64,000 bases of DNA, taken from positions 62,001 through 126,000 of the forward strand of contig BQMF02000261.1 of assembly GCA_027922465.2 (NCBI GenBank), written 5' to 3'. A model generated the notes under the pieces. The model did not search any database, was not told where the DNA came from, and saw only the letters and a program-made list of their open reading frames with translations. The position numbers and the translations under genes are program-made. Position 1 is the first letter of the stretch, and each line of letters begins with the position of its first letter. Below are positions 44,009-54,239 of the stretch, one piece after another. This DNA comes from Turritopsis dohrnii (Eukaryota; Cnidaria; Hydrozoa; Anthoathecata; Oceaniidae).

Positions 44009-44755
44009 ATGGACGAGCAATCTGCTGTTAAACAATATTTTAATTCTAGCAAGCAGGCGCAAAAGACCTATTTCGAAGATATTTTGTCTCGCATTAACAT
44101 CCAACCAGGTTTTAAGTGCTTAGACATCGGTTGCGGTACAGGAAATGCAGCTGCTGATCTCGCAGAAATGGTAGGAGAGTTTGGACAAGTTGTTGCGATT
44201 GATCCTGACACGATCAGGTTAAATAAAGCAATAGAAATGTATGGGAAACATAAAAACATAAGATTTATGTGTGAAAAAAGTGTTGGATTTCCATATGTAG
44301 ATGGTGGCTATGATGTTGTATTTAGTAATGCATTTTTACATTGGATACCAACAAAGGAAAAGCTTATAACGTTCGTAGGGTTTACGAATCCCTGAAAGAA
44401 GGCGGAATTTTTGCAGCTGCAATCGCCAGAAACTTGCCAGAAAATTTACTCAAACTGCTGCAATTTTGTCCAGGAGATCCTGAAAACATCTCCAATTTCC
44501 ATTCAGAAGGGTTTGATTTTTTTAGAGCAGCTTTCAGTGAAATTGGTTTCAAAATTGTGGAGTTTGAACATGTTGATTATAGCGTGTCATTTGATGACGA
44601 GGAGAAGTTTGTGATGCATTTAGATGCTTCTATCTGGAATGGTAAATTGAATCTGATTGATATTTTCAGAAAAAATTAACGTGTCGTTTGAGAAGTATCC
44701 TGATGGACGAATAAAATATCAAACCAACTACTTTCGCATCATTTTGAGAAAATAG
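44009..44755 (+). pseudogene. Methyltransferase copy C, two frameshifts
   Basis: Starts MDEQSAVKQYFNSSKQAQ with intact motif I (LDIGCGTGNAAADLA) and the AIDPD loop. Compared with copies A and B, one base is lost near 44372 (ITFVGFTNP then stop). The correct frame resumes at RRVYESLKEGG. A second one-base shift near 44670-44680 gives a premature stop before the conserved tail (VSFEKYPDG..IILRK), which ends at TAG 44755. Both lesions are single-base indels, so decay is recent. A splice acceptor abuts the ATG. Confidence 0.85.
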
Positions 44756-44823
44756 AAAGCTGGTATACACATATATATATGTTACGGGGATTGTGATAAA
44801 TTCGGGGATTATACATATTAGCT

Positions 44824-45560
44824 TCAGTCCACCTGGTATTGCAAACCAACAGATACTGGCCTTGTAATGAACTTTCACGCCTTAGCACCGAAACGATATA
44901 AACGTTCTGTCGTCGAGGGACTTGTCTACCGCATTAATAGAGCGTGCAGTAATTGGGTTTATTTTCACGACAACATTTCAAAGGCGAAGGTTATTCTCGA
45001 ACGTAACCAATACCCTGCCGAATTTTACGATCCAATCATTGCAGCAACTATTGAGAAAATCATCACTAAACCAACTGATGTATCGGGTAAAACGAAACAA
45101 AAACAATCATGCAGAGAAGGTGATGAGTCGCAACCCAAAGTAAAACTGACGTTGCCATATCGAGGTCACATAACGGACAATTTCGTACGCCAATTGAAAT
45201 CATCTGGTGTTCCCATTCAACCAGTATTAACATTACGAAAATTGAAAACCACACTACCCAGTTTAAAACCAACAACCAAAATGGAGCTTCAAAGTCGATT
45301 AGTATACAAAATAACGTGTCCAAGATGTAAGTCTTGCTATGTTGGTCAAACCAGACGACATTTGCTAAGTCGATTCAGAGAGCACCGAAATAATAAGAAG
45401 GGTTCCGTTTTCACACATTTTAGAGAGTGCATTTCCGAGAAACCGTCCATCCAGGATACGGAGATAATTGCGTCAGGAATTCGTGACATTTATTGACGAT
45501 AGAAGCTCAAACCAAGTCTTAATACGAAGGACGAGTTCAGGAGTCGGGAACTGATCATCA
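44824..45560 (+). pseudogene. 5'-truncated Penelope-like element: RT tail + GIY-YIG endonuclease
   Basis: Begins inside a reverse transcriptase (KPTDTGLVMNFHALAPKRYK, from about 44838), continues through the thumb/linker and ends with a GIY-YIG-type endonuclease preceded by a zinc-like CPRCKSC (YVGQTRRHLLSRFREH, about 45338-45385). A stop at 45494-45496 follows a small indel, after which the expected tail resumes in another frame (KPSLNTKDEFRSREL, about 45510-45555). The RT finger and palm regions are absent. Penelope-like elements with this endonuclease typically show such 5' truncations. It lies 70-80 bp downstream of methyltransferase copy C. Confidence 0.8.
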
Positions 45561-45877
45561 AAATATGACAATGCTATGATATTTTAATTTTCATTGTCGC
45601 TGAATGTTAGCCTTGGGAATATTTTAATAAATTATTGTATTATATATATGTATCAATTAGCACCTTTTACTTTTAGCTGTTCATAATTTAACTTTTAACA
45701 AAATGTTTTTTTTAGTTGATTGAGAATGATCGAGATGATCGAAATATATTTCCAAAAATTTTACATTGTCGTTTTATCATTTGATAGATTATACATATTA
45801 ACCAGTTATTTTACATAATTCCCGGCCAAATTGGGTAATTTGATTAATACAGATTTTTTCATCAAATTTCCCGGTTA

Positions 45878-46378
45878 TCTATATATTAATAGCCGATTCT
45901 CTGTTTGTTTGTTTGTTTGTTTGTTTGTAAGTGACGCAAAATGGCAGATGCGAACTGCAAAAGAAATCGGGGAGCCAGCAATGTAAGATCACACATAAAT
46001 TATTTCTCTTCTTGTGCGCGACGTCAGTGTGAAACCATTGCATTGAGACCCTAATCGAATGCGACGTTTAGGGAAAATTATCTCGCTAACCAATAGGGAT
46101 AACTGACGTTTTTTGGGGTCCGCGAAACAGGCGATGGGTGACGAAAAATTTGGGTCTAATTTTTTTGGGGAGACGGGTCTGTGACGTCATCAAAACTTTT
46201 GATCGACGATATCTCCGTAACGGTTGGTCCTAGCAAAACGATCCCATACATTTTTTTGATCAGTTTTTGGAGCTCTACAACATGGGCACACTTATTATTG
46301 CCAATTCCTAAATTTCATTTTTCGTGAACTCAACGCAGGCTGAACATGGGCGGCGAGCGACGCCGCCTTGGCGGCTAG
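45878..46378 (+). mobile_element. Helitron-like non-autonomous element
   Basis: Starts TCTATATATTAATAGCC after A and ends ..GCCGCCTTGGCGGCTAG before T, matching the TC..CTRR ends and A^T insertion of Helitrons, without terminal repeats or target duplication. A GCCGCC/GGCGGC hairpin lies right at the 3' end, closer than the usual 10-12 bp spacing. It contains (TTTG)n at about 45901-45928. No Rep/helicase ORF. Confidence 0.55.
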
Positions 46379-46379
46379 T

Positions 46380-48215
46380 TTTATATAATTCCCATAGAGA
46401 ATGGAGATTGTGATTAAAAAGTGTTCTATTTGTCAAATTCACCGGCTAATATGCATAATTTCTAGATTCTTTTGGGGAATATGTAAAATCTACGGACTGG
46501 GTTGGGAATTGTGTTTAAACAGAATTGAAAGGAGACGTATCGTTTCTTTGTTTTACGTCGTTTATTAAGCTTTACCTTACCGCGTCGACCTTGCTCGGAT
46601 TAAAAAGAAGATCTTCAAGGAAGAAGATTATTAAGCTATAAAAAGCGAAAAAGGGTATGTTAAAATACTTTTCAAGTTAGTTAATGTAGTATCTCCAAGA
46701 AAAATAACGTCGTTCTATTTTTATCAAGCTGTTTTTTTACTCTAAAATAACCAGCAACCTGTCAACATAATTGTGAAATTCGAAATCAGCACCTTTCAAT
46801 TGTGCTTTGTGCAAATTTTTATGAAAATTGGTCAACTGAAAAAATAAAAATGAATCGTAGTCCTTCCAGCAAGCCGCTTACTCTCAGCTAGTAAATTATT
46901 TTATTCATTCATGGACTCTTATGGATTTCTGAACAATGTTGAAGTCACGGTCAGTTTCTTTGAGTTTTCCAGTTTGATAGTAAATGGCTGAGTAAATGAC
47001 AACAAAGGATCATACATTGTTTTCAAGTTATTAGAGAACAAAATCAGCAATTTAAGATCGCTTTGGCAATTTGTTCTCCTTGATGCCATTAGGCTTTGCT
47101 TTGGAAGATAATGAGTACAATTGTTACTATTAAAGCCAAACGCACCAACGGGCTGCCCTCTTCCAGCAGAAAAAAGATCATCTGAAAAAGCAAAGGAGAG
47201 GATATTTCCCGATTAACACAAAAACCTACATTTCAGTTAGTAAAAAGTGCCTTCAACAAGATTATTCATTTAAGAATTGACTTTTAGTTCAAACTACATT
47301 ACATCTAAAAACTATTGCTCGGCTGCAAATTTCGGAGAAACAGATATTCATTATCTGCATATGTCGTTAGGAAACAATATGCAAGATAGTCTTCCAGTAT
47401 AGCTGCAAATATAGTTTCGCATGATCAAATAAACATGCATCATCATACCAATATCCATTCATTTAGAACTTTTAGAAGTCACAGTAGATGAAGAATATGA
47501 AGGGTTTTGTGGAAGAAAGCACTTTCTTTGAAATACATATTTTTTGATGAGCCAACATCTAACGATTCATATTTTCCAGATTTTCGAATGTTTTCATTTA
47601 ATATTTGTACTCCTCAATGCTAAATACTAAACAAATATTTTGCAGTTAGTAGTAGAATGAAACTCTCTGATTTTTGCAACATCTGTTCTTCTGAGAAACA
47701 CTCAAGTGTGTTAGAATTTTACTGCCACTATAATCAATAGTTAGCAGTTTGAAATCGAATACTAAAGTAATTACGAATATGATATTTTCTGATTTACAGT
47801 TCCATAATTATGACCTTTAATTATGAAAATTATGAAATTAACGATCAGTATCTCGTAATTTCGCTCTGAATTTCAGTGCACAGAGAGTGCACTATTTGAA
47901 TATCAAACACTTAATAATGCGTTTTATTTGATATTTTATCACCGATTTCATGAAAGAAGAGATCTTATGAAAATAAGTGTACAGAAAAATGTTATTTTTA
48001 CTAAATATTTTCATACTGTGATATTGAACTTTAGCTGTTATTGTTGATGAGGGTTTTTTTTACTCTGTGGCCGATCCTGTTTGTTAACTATAAGACTCCT
48101 TCAAAGAAGCATTTATTTCGAATGGTTTTTTGATTTTTACATATCATCATTAAAGCTTGGTTCCCACTGCAGTGACTCATATGATTTCTCACTCATAAAC
48201 TAATAGTTATCACAG
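46380..48215. other. Intergenic region, no gene seen
   Basis: 46400-46500 shares GGTTAATATGCATAATTTC / GGGGAATATG words with 44775-44820, 45785-45850 and 48420-48560, a low-copy AT-rich repeat family around the Penelope remnant. Otherwise nothing recognised. Confidence 0.4.
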
Positions 48216-48356
48216 ATGTGTTCCTACTGATTGCTGTTCTTCATCATTTTGAGCATTTTGGCAGAATGAAAGTAACACGACTGGATGCTAGCAAGAGCAG
48301 AAGAAAATTGCTGCGACCATTATTTTTATATTTTATATATATAAAAAAAATTGTCT

Positions 48357-48660
48357 TGTCTTACAGTTGCACAGCTTGTAGCCTTGCCCGCCAGATAACG
48401 ATATATGTTACGGAGACGTAACATATATATGTTACGGGGAATATGATAAATTGGGAATTATGCATATTCCCCGGTTATTATGCATAATAACCAAAAATTG
48501 GTTTCTCTTTGGGTATTTTTGCATAATAACCGGTCATTTTTTATAATTCCCATTAAAGTTGGTAAATGTAACAAATATCATGAGGTTCGTTACTTTCACC
48601 GGTTATTGAAAGTCATCGTTATCTGGCGGGCAAGGCTACAAGCTGTGCAACTGTAAGACA
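48357..48660. repeat. Perfect 46-bp inverted repeat around an AT-rich loop
   Basis: 48357-48402 and 48615-48660 are exact reverse complements (46 of 46). The right arm is coding sequence of the Cys-rich fragment below, so the left arm is an inverted copy of part of that gene. The loop contains GTTACGGAGACGTAAC and TATGCATATTCCCCGG-type motifs. Confidence 0.85.
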
Positions 48661-48750
48661 GCTTGCCCAAACAATTTGTGCTCGTGTAGAAAAGCTAAAA
48701 AACTGTGTACTTCTAAGTGCCACAGCAGCTTATCCTGTGACAATAAATAA
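48616..48750 (+). pseudogene. C-terminal Cys-rich (CXC-like) gene fragment
   Basis: Open stretch ending at TAA 48750 with LCNCKTAC, LCSCRKA, CTSKC and SCDNK. The spacing resembles the Cys-rich tail found in transposon-derived integrase/KRAB-A-like proteins of invertebrates and in tesmin/TSO1-like CXC modules. Upstream coding sequence is lost beyond the inverted-repeat loop. Confidence 0.5.
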
Positions 48751-48827
48751 AAGACATTGATATGTTAAGTTTTACTCTTTTGTTAGTTTTATTTTCTTAG
48801 TCTTCTAGTTTTGTTTTATCATCATTT

Positions 48828-49345
48828 GACTAAAATTGGGCAATTTAGGCGTAGTTTAGACCAAATTAAGTTCTCCAATTTTCATGAAATTTTGCACGGA
48901 AGACATTTGAAAGGTGTCGATTTCGAATTTGACAGTCATTGTGTCAGATTTGACAATAAATGGGTAATTCCTGTAATTTGGACCAAATTTTGAAAGTTCT
49001 TCAAATTTCACAAAGTTTTGCACTGATCACGTTTGCAAGGTGCTGATTTAGAATTTGACAGTCTTTTTGTTAGATTTGACCAAAAATGGGTAATTCGGGC
49101 CAAATTTAGACCAAATGCCGACAGTTCTTCAATTTTCATGAAATTTTGCATGGATGACATTTGAAAGGTGCTTATTTCAAATTTGAGAGTCATTTTGTCA
49201 GATATGACTAAAATTGGACAATTTGGGCCAAATTTGGACCAAATTTCAAAAGTTCTGCAATATCGTACAAATTTGTACAAAGCAAAAATGGAAGATGTTG
49301 ATTTCGTATTTGCCAGTGATTTTGTTAGATTTGACCTTAATTTGG
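48828..49345. repeat. ~125-bp tandem repeat, four units
   Basis: Units begin near 48828, 48951, 49077 and 49204 (GAC-AAAATGGG-AATT), each followed by TTTAGACCAAAT, TTTTCATGAAATTTTGCA and GACATTTGAAAGGTG words. Frames across it are repeat artefacts. Confidence 0.8.
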
Positions 49346-51640
49346 CAATTCGGCAATGTTGTATTTTTGAGACTAGATATGTATCGTTGTGTTACATCCT
49401 GAAGTCTTCAAGCCAAGCGGCTTCTTGTTTTGTTTTAATTTATATTTTAGAAAATGAGTTTTGAGTAAAACCACTGTCCATCGTCCAATACATAGTTTTC
49501 CTGACCATAACTTTCATTAGATATGAAAAAGCCTAAATTTGTTAGGGCGGACTTTAAAATTTGTTATAAAAGCAAAAGAAGTCAAAGGCAGAAGCGCCAG
49601 CACAGCCTCTTTTGACAGACTGTTGATGTTGTAATGCAGTCAATGGGTAAAGTCAAACCACCATTTTCTGAAGGAGTTAAGTCTTGAAATATGGCGTCTT
49701 TGTTGGAGAATTCAATAATTTCTTTTTCTGTTGATATTATAATTACGTCGTAGGCGAATTTAAAATACGCGATTCCTGTTGGAACTATGGATACAAAATT
49801 GGTGTGCTAAATGGGTATCTGTGTAGAAATTTCAAAGTTAGGTTCGCAACTGTGAACAAATAGTGAGGTACCCCGTTATAAAAGAAGGTTTCAGATAACC
49901 ATATTCATATTCATTTATCATACTAACTTTTATTGTTTTATCGTTTCGTTTGTTAAATCAAAATAAAAAAAAATGATTTAGTGATGTTTAAATCTCTTAC
50001 TCGAACTTCTAGATTGACACTCTCTGATATTCTCTAGATTTTTCCACGTAATGCATTTCCTACAGAATTTTCTTTTTCAAAAAATTGGTACATAAACCTG
50101 ATTTTCACCGACTACCATGCACGACAGCTACTATTTACTTGTCAGTTAGTTTAGCTCAATAGGTTACTTTGAATCTGTTCTTGCTTGAATCTGTTGCACT
50201 GTTTTTTTAAGACGATATTTGTATTTAGTTTCATACGTACTTTATCGTGCGTACTTAATCTTCAGTATGTAATTTATTTTTTGGATTGGGTTATCAACAA
50301 CAAGCTCTGTACAATGCTTCAAAGAAGGGGGCGTTTATTAGAGATGAGCATTAAATGAAGACTCGATTTTGATTAAAGACAGCATAACTGTAAATAGCTG
50401 TACGTCGTTTACTGGATTCTAGGAAACTATCCCGACGGACATTTCCACTACCGGCTGTCCAACGGATATACCGGTTTACTGAAGTCAAATATCGTTATTG
50501 TGCAACCGAAAACCTATAGCTATGTTTTTGTAGATCGCCATCTCAGCTGAGTCAATCCCAAAAAGTTACCGACGGCTATGTGACATTCTGCAATGGAAAT
50601 CACTTTTGGAGGAGATAATAAAATCTATTAATCAACTACTATCTATTTCCGATTGAACGTTTGATGCAAATGGGATTAATTTAATGAGTCAAATTTAGGT
50701 TGTGGAAAGTCTGATAAGGTCTGATCAAGTTGGTTGTTCTGAAACGATTTACCTAAAAATTAACCTGAAATCAAAAAGGAATATGATATACATCTTTTTT
50801 AGAAAAGTCATACAACAAAAAGAGATTATAAACATTCCTCACCTCGCATGTTGCAGGTATCTATTGTTATCTACTGTATATGTTTTGAATTAATAGCAAC
50901 TGGGGTAGCTAGTAGCAACATCTATACTTTGTGAGTAATCCTAGAAAATTTAATGTAGACATACCTTTTTAAGCATATCTCAACGAAGTCATGCTTGATA
51001 TTTTGTTGAAGGGAAATGAAGAGAAACTTTTAATAATGCGTGCTTCTAAAGGTGACATAACTTTTATAACTAATTAAGGCCTTTTTATGTTTTCTTTTGT
51101 CATCTGTAATGGGTTTTTTATTGTATTGTTAATGGTTTTGATTTTTTCATCAGGCATAATTTATGCACTAGTAGCAACATGTCTCATAGCTGGAGCATGT
51201 TGCATTTTTTAAATCCAAAAATTTATGCATGCGTTGCAAATATGCTTGGTACATTTTATATTCTTTGCGTATGTTATTAGCTTGTTGATAATATACTTAT
51301 ATTATATGTCATATAACTTTTGCGTGGAGTTTTTTCTCTGAGTGTTCCAATGCTTATATTTTCTTTTGAAACATATATGCAATACCTTTCTTAGGTATTT
51401 CCATCATGTGGAAATGGGTAAAATTTCAAAGATTGTTCATTTGCATCTTTGCTTCTGTAGGTATTAAAGCATAAGGCTGATGCACAAAACCAATTTACTA
51501 CTCAGATATAGCTTTAGACTACAGCTTAAGCAATACAGCACGATACAGCTCGTTTTTGCTGTTTATTTTGCAAACAAAGCTACAGTTATTAATAGTTTCA
51601 TCCTCACACCTCCTTAAATTAGTTCCCAGATTACCTGAAA
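49346..51640. other. Intergenic region, no supported gene
   Basis: Only short frames without domains. Confidence 0.4.
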
Positions 51641-51644
51641 TGGT

Positions 51645-51983
51645 TTGATTAATATTATTTTAAATAATTCAATCATAGACTTCAAACCAACAACATTCTC
51701 ATTCTACAGAAAACTGCGACTGATATCTTTTAGTACACTACACAGTCCTTTAGCAATCCTTTTTCGTAATTTTAAAATCCTTAAAGTCTTTGATTTAGTT
51801 AAACTATGGAACATTCTATTCATTCATCAATACTTTAATTCCAATCCTCCCACCAACTTACTGGACTCCTTCAATTTTGGAAAGTTACCTCACTCTAAAT
51901 CACACTCAACCTCAAAAATCTATGTCAAAGTTGGCTGTCTATCTCCCAGTGGAATACGCTCCAACAATTTTATTCGCACTTAG
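51645..51983 (+). pseudogene. Non-LTR reverse transcriptase C-terminal fragment
   Basis: LAILFRNFKILKVFDLVKL followed by NILFIHQYFN and a HSTSKIYV..GIRSNNF segment resemble the conserved tail after the RT domain in CR1/RTE-like LINE proteins (KILKVYD..FIHQY..HSTR). No RT core or tail was found, so it is a dead fragment. Confidence 0.55.
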
Positions 51984-51999
51984 ATTTTACTTGAATGAC

Positions 52000-53290
52000 A
52001 GTTATGAGTAGCTAATCTTTCAATGAAAAGCATTGCTACAGTTTTGATAGGATATTAGTAGAAATCCTCTTATGCGCGTCAAAGCTTTGGTATGCCAACA
52101 TAGATTTCAAGATCTGTGATAAATGAACACTTACACCTTGTTGATCCAAGTATAGTTTGTTCACCACATTCATGTACATACACGGCTGAATGCTTCGGTG
52201 ACCTTTCAAATTTTAATGATCGCCATCATAAATAAAGCTAACTCCTATGTCTGAAATTTTAGAATTTTCAGGAGGTTAGATACATACATCGTAGATAATT
52301 TATGAAGTAAGTAAGTAAGTAAGTAAGTAACGGGAGTTTTTAGTCCTTGGGCTTCCATCCGTAATGGTTGGTTCTTCCGCCCGCCGACTTGCAACTATTA
52401 GTATGAATACTAAAACATCGTGCGTTTTTATGAAAGTAGTTAATAAATGCATCAAATTTATGAACCCCTGTTGTTATTTTTATGTTTTATGTTTTTTAAT
52501 TTATGTGCTAATGAGAAAGCTTATCAGACTGATACTAACGATTTGGCCATGAATGTGATGAACAGTCTTTACTCACTTACTCACTTATTTACTTATCTCA
52601 TTAGCTTCCGTAAGGGTTTTTCGTCCGTGCCTCGGAAAGGACAGAGGTCCTGGGTTCGAGGTTGAGCTCGATAAAGACGTATAATAATGAATTCGTTAAG
52701 TGTCTATTAAGAAAATCATTTATCTGTAACTAAGTCATTAGATAGAAATAAGCCTTCCCATTAGAATGATTGTTTTTTAATGATGTGTCTCTAACAGAAC
52801 AAGAATTTGAAACAAGAAAGAACACTTTTGAATTTCCTTGTACGAGAAACCACTAATGGACGTTGATCAAACTTTGTTTATTCGTCTCTGTTGGACTGAT
52901 TGGTCCAGAAATTAAGTTAAAGTGGTGATCAATTGTTAAGGAAATGTATCAATTGTTAAGGAAATGTATTTTCTCGGCAGTTTTCAGGGAAGTGAAACTT
53001 TGTACTCATATAAAAAATGTATGGCTATCTAAATTTAACAAATTAAATTCCCCCTAATATTCTACATAAACAATATTGCTAAGTAACAGTAAGAATGTCA
53101 AATTGAGATATGTTTCTTCTGAGCAGAAATGTGGACACGGAAAATTTTCATCTTTTCCTCTCCAGTTTTTGACGATTTTCTGGTCTAAAAGGAATAAGTT
53201 GTTTATCCGGGATATAACCATGTCAAATGTAATAGCCATTGATGTTTTATGACTGTTGTATAGCTTCTATCATTATATTCTACAATTAGT
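52000..53290. other. Intergenic region with (TAAG)n and a B-box-like word
   Basis: GTAAGTAAG.. repeats at about 52304-52331 and a complementary-sense CTCACTTACTCACTTATTTACTTA at about 52570. Between them, near 52650, is GGGTTCGAGGTT, a degraded tRNA-type B box. Possibly a decayed SINE or MITE. Confidence 0.35.
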
Positions 53291-53513
53291 TGTTTGTTTA
53301 CACTATTCACACTCTTCATAGGAGATATAAAGATATATTTGTGGCATTTTTAAAGGGTCATCGGCATCGAGAGGAAACGTATAAAAAAATTAAAAGTCAA
53401 TTTGTGCTGCAATCAGAATTACTAATTTTGAAATTTTATATGTTGATAGTAAAAATGTTACAGTGTTTAAATATGAATATCAAAAATAAATATTTTTTTC
53501 CTTGGAAAATATT

Positions 53514-53981
53514 TTAAAATTTTTCAGCCAAGACTCCTATCACACCAGCCGCACCTGCACCTACCACACCAACCCATCCTAGTGCGTATGACCAACCAGC
53601 ATCAATGCCCTTGAAATTGTCCGATTCATCTGTGTATATACCAAGCGCTATTATCATACAGACAGCGGCACCAAACAGGAATATTGATGCAAAAAAACCT
53701 TTAATCTGTGAAATTGTCAATGACAAAATAGCAAAGACCATTCCCCCAACTGATGCTAGTACTGACAGTATGGCAAATGCTCTACATGCTTTCAACCAAT
53801 CTTTAGGATGATCGATGGAAGCACATTTTGATAGATCACAATGCTTCCATAAACCAGCATTTTCAATTTTCTGACCAAGGATTTCATGTTTGGCCCAATG
53901 GTCACCACCACAGCTTGCTGCAAGGAATATAAACGCGCCAATACTTCCAACCAACAACAGTATTTGCATCACCTTAACCAT
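53514..53981 (-). CDS. Claudin/PMP22-like four-transmembrane protein, copy 1
   Basis: 155 aa with four hydrophobic segments: about 7-25, 68-92, 97-117 and 128-150. The first extracellular loop has the claudin-family signature GLWKHCDLSKC (about 43-53: G-L-W-x2-C, then C four residues on), with the preceding W about 29. Such proteins form or regulate cell-cell junctions or act as membrane adaptors. The protein is shorter than vertebrate claudins and lacks a clear C-terminal PDZ tail. The ATG at 53981 is 13 bp downstream of a splice acceptor. It is a paralogue of 58202-58675, about 75-80% identical by eye, in the same orientation. Confidence 0.85.
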   Translation of the reverse strand: MVKVMQILLLVGSIGAFIFLAASCGGDHWAKHEILGQKIENAGLWKHCDLSKCASIDHPKDWLKACRAFAILSVLASVGGMVFAILSLTISQIKGFFASIFLFGAAVCMIIALGIYTDESDNFKGIDAGWSYALGWVGVVGAGAAGVIGVLAEKF

Positions 53982-53993
53982 GTTCGAATTTTG

Positions 53994-54139
53994 CTACAAA
54001 AAATGAATGTTTAGTTTTATAAATCCAACAAACACAATTCAGTCGATGATTCTGTATGTTTATGATCATCAATACAATCGATTTGTTCGTATATGTACAT
54101 ATTCGTTCATCTGTGGGCATTTATTACTAATAAATTTAC
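53994..54139 (-). other. 5'-UTR intron of claudin-like copy 1
   Basis: Donor ATCAG|GTAAAT and acceptor TTTTTTGTAG|CAAAATTCGAAC-ATG on the minus strand. The exon before it (54140 to about 54195) matches copy 2 (AGTCACAAA-CAGGTAAAT). Confidence 0.7.
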
Positions 54140-54218
54140 CTGATTTGTGACTCTTTTTTATGACTTTGTAGTAGCACGATACGATACCTTCGACTGATAC
54201 TCAACTTGACTGATGTAT

Positions 54219-54227
54219 CTTTTTATA
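54219..54227 (-). promoter_or_regulatory. TATA box of claudin-like copy 1
   Basis: TATAAAAAG on the minus strand, about 80 bp upstream of the 5'-UTR donor. Predicted transcription start is near 54195. Copy 2 has TATAAGAAG at the matching place. Confidence 0.5.
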
Positions 54228-54239
54228 GTACTTCACTTT

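Noticed and set aside
48828..49464. CRISPR-like spacing in the 48.8-49.3 kb repeats
   Set aside because: The units are contiguous diverged tandem repeats of ~125 bp in an animal genome, with no repeat-spacer pattern.
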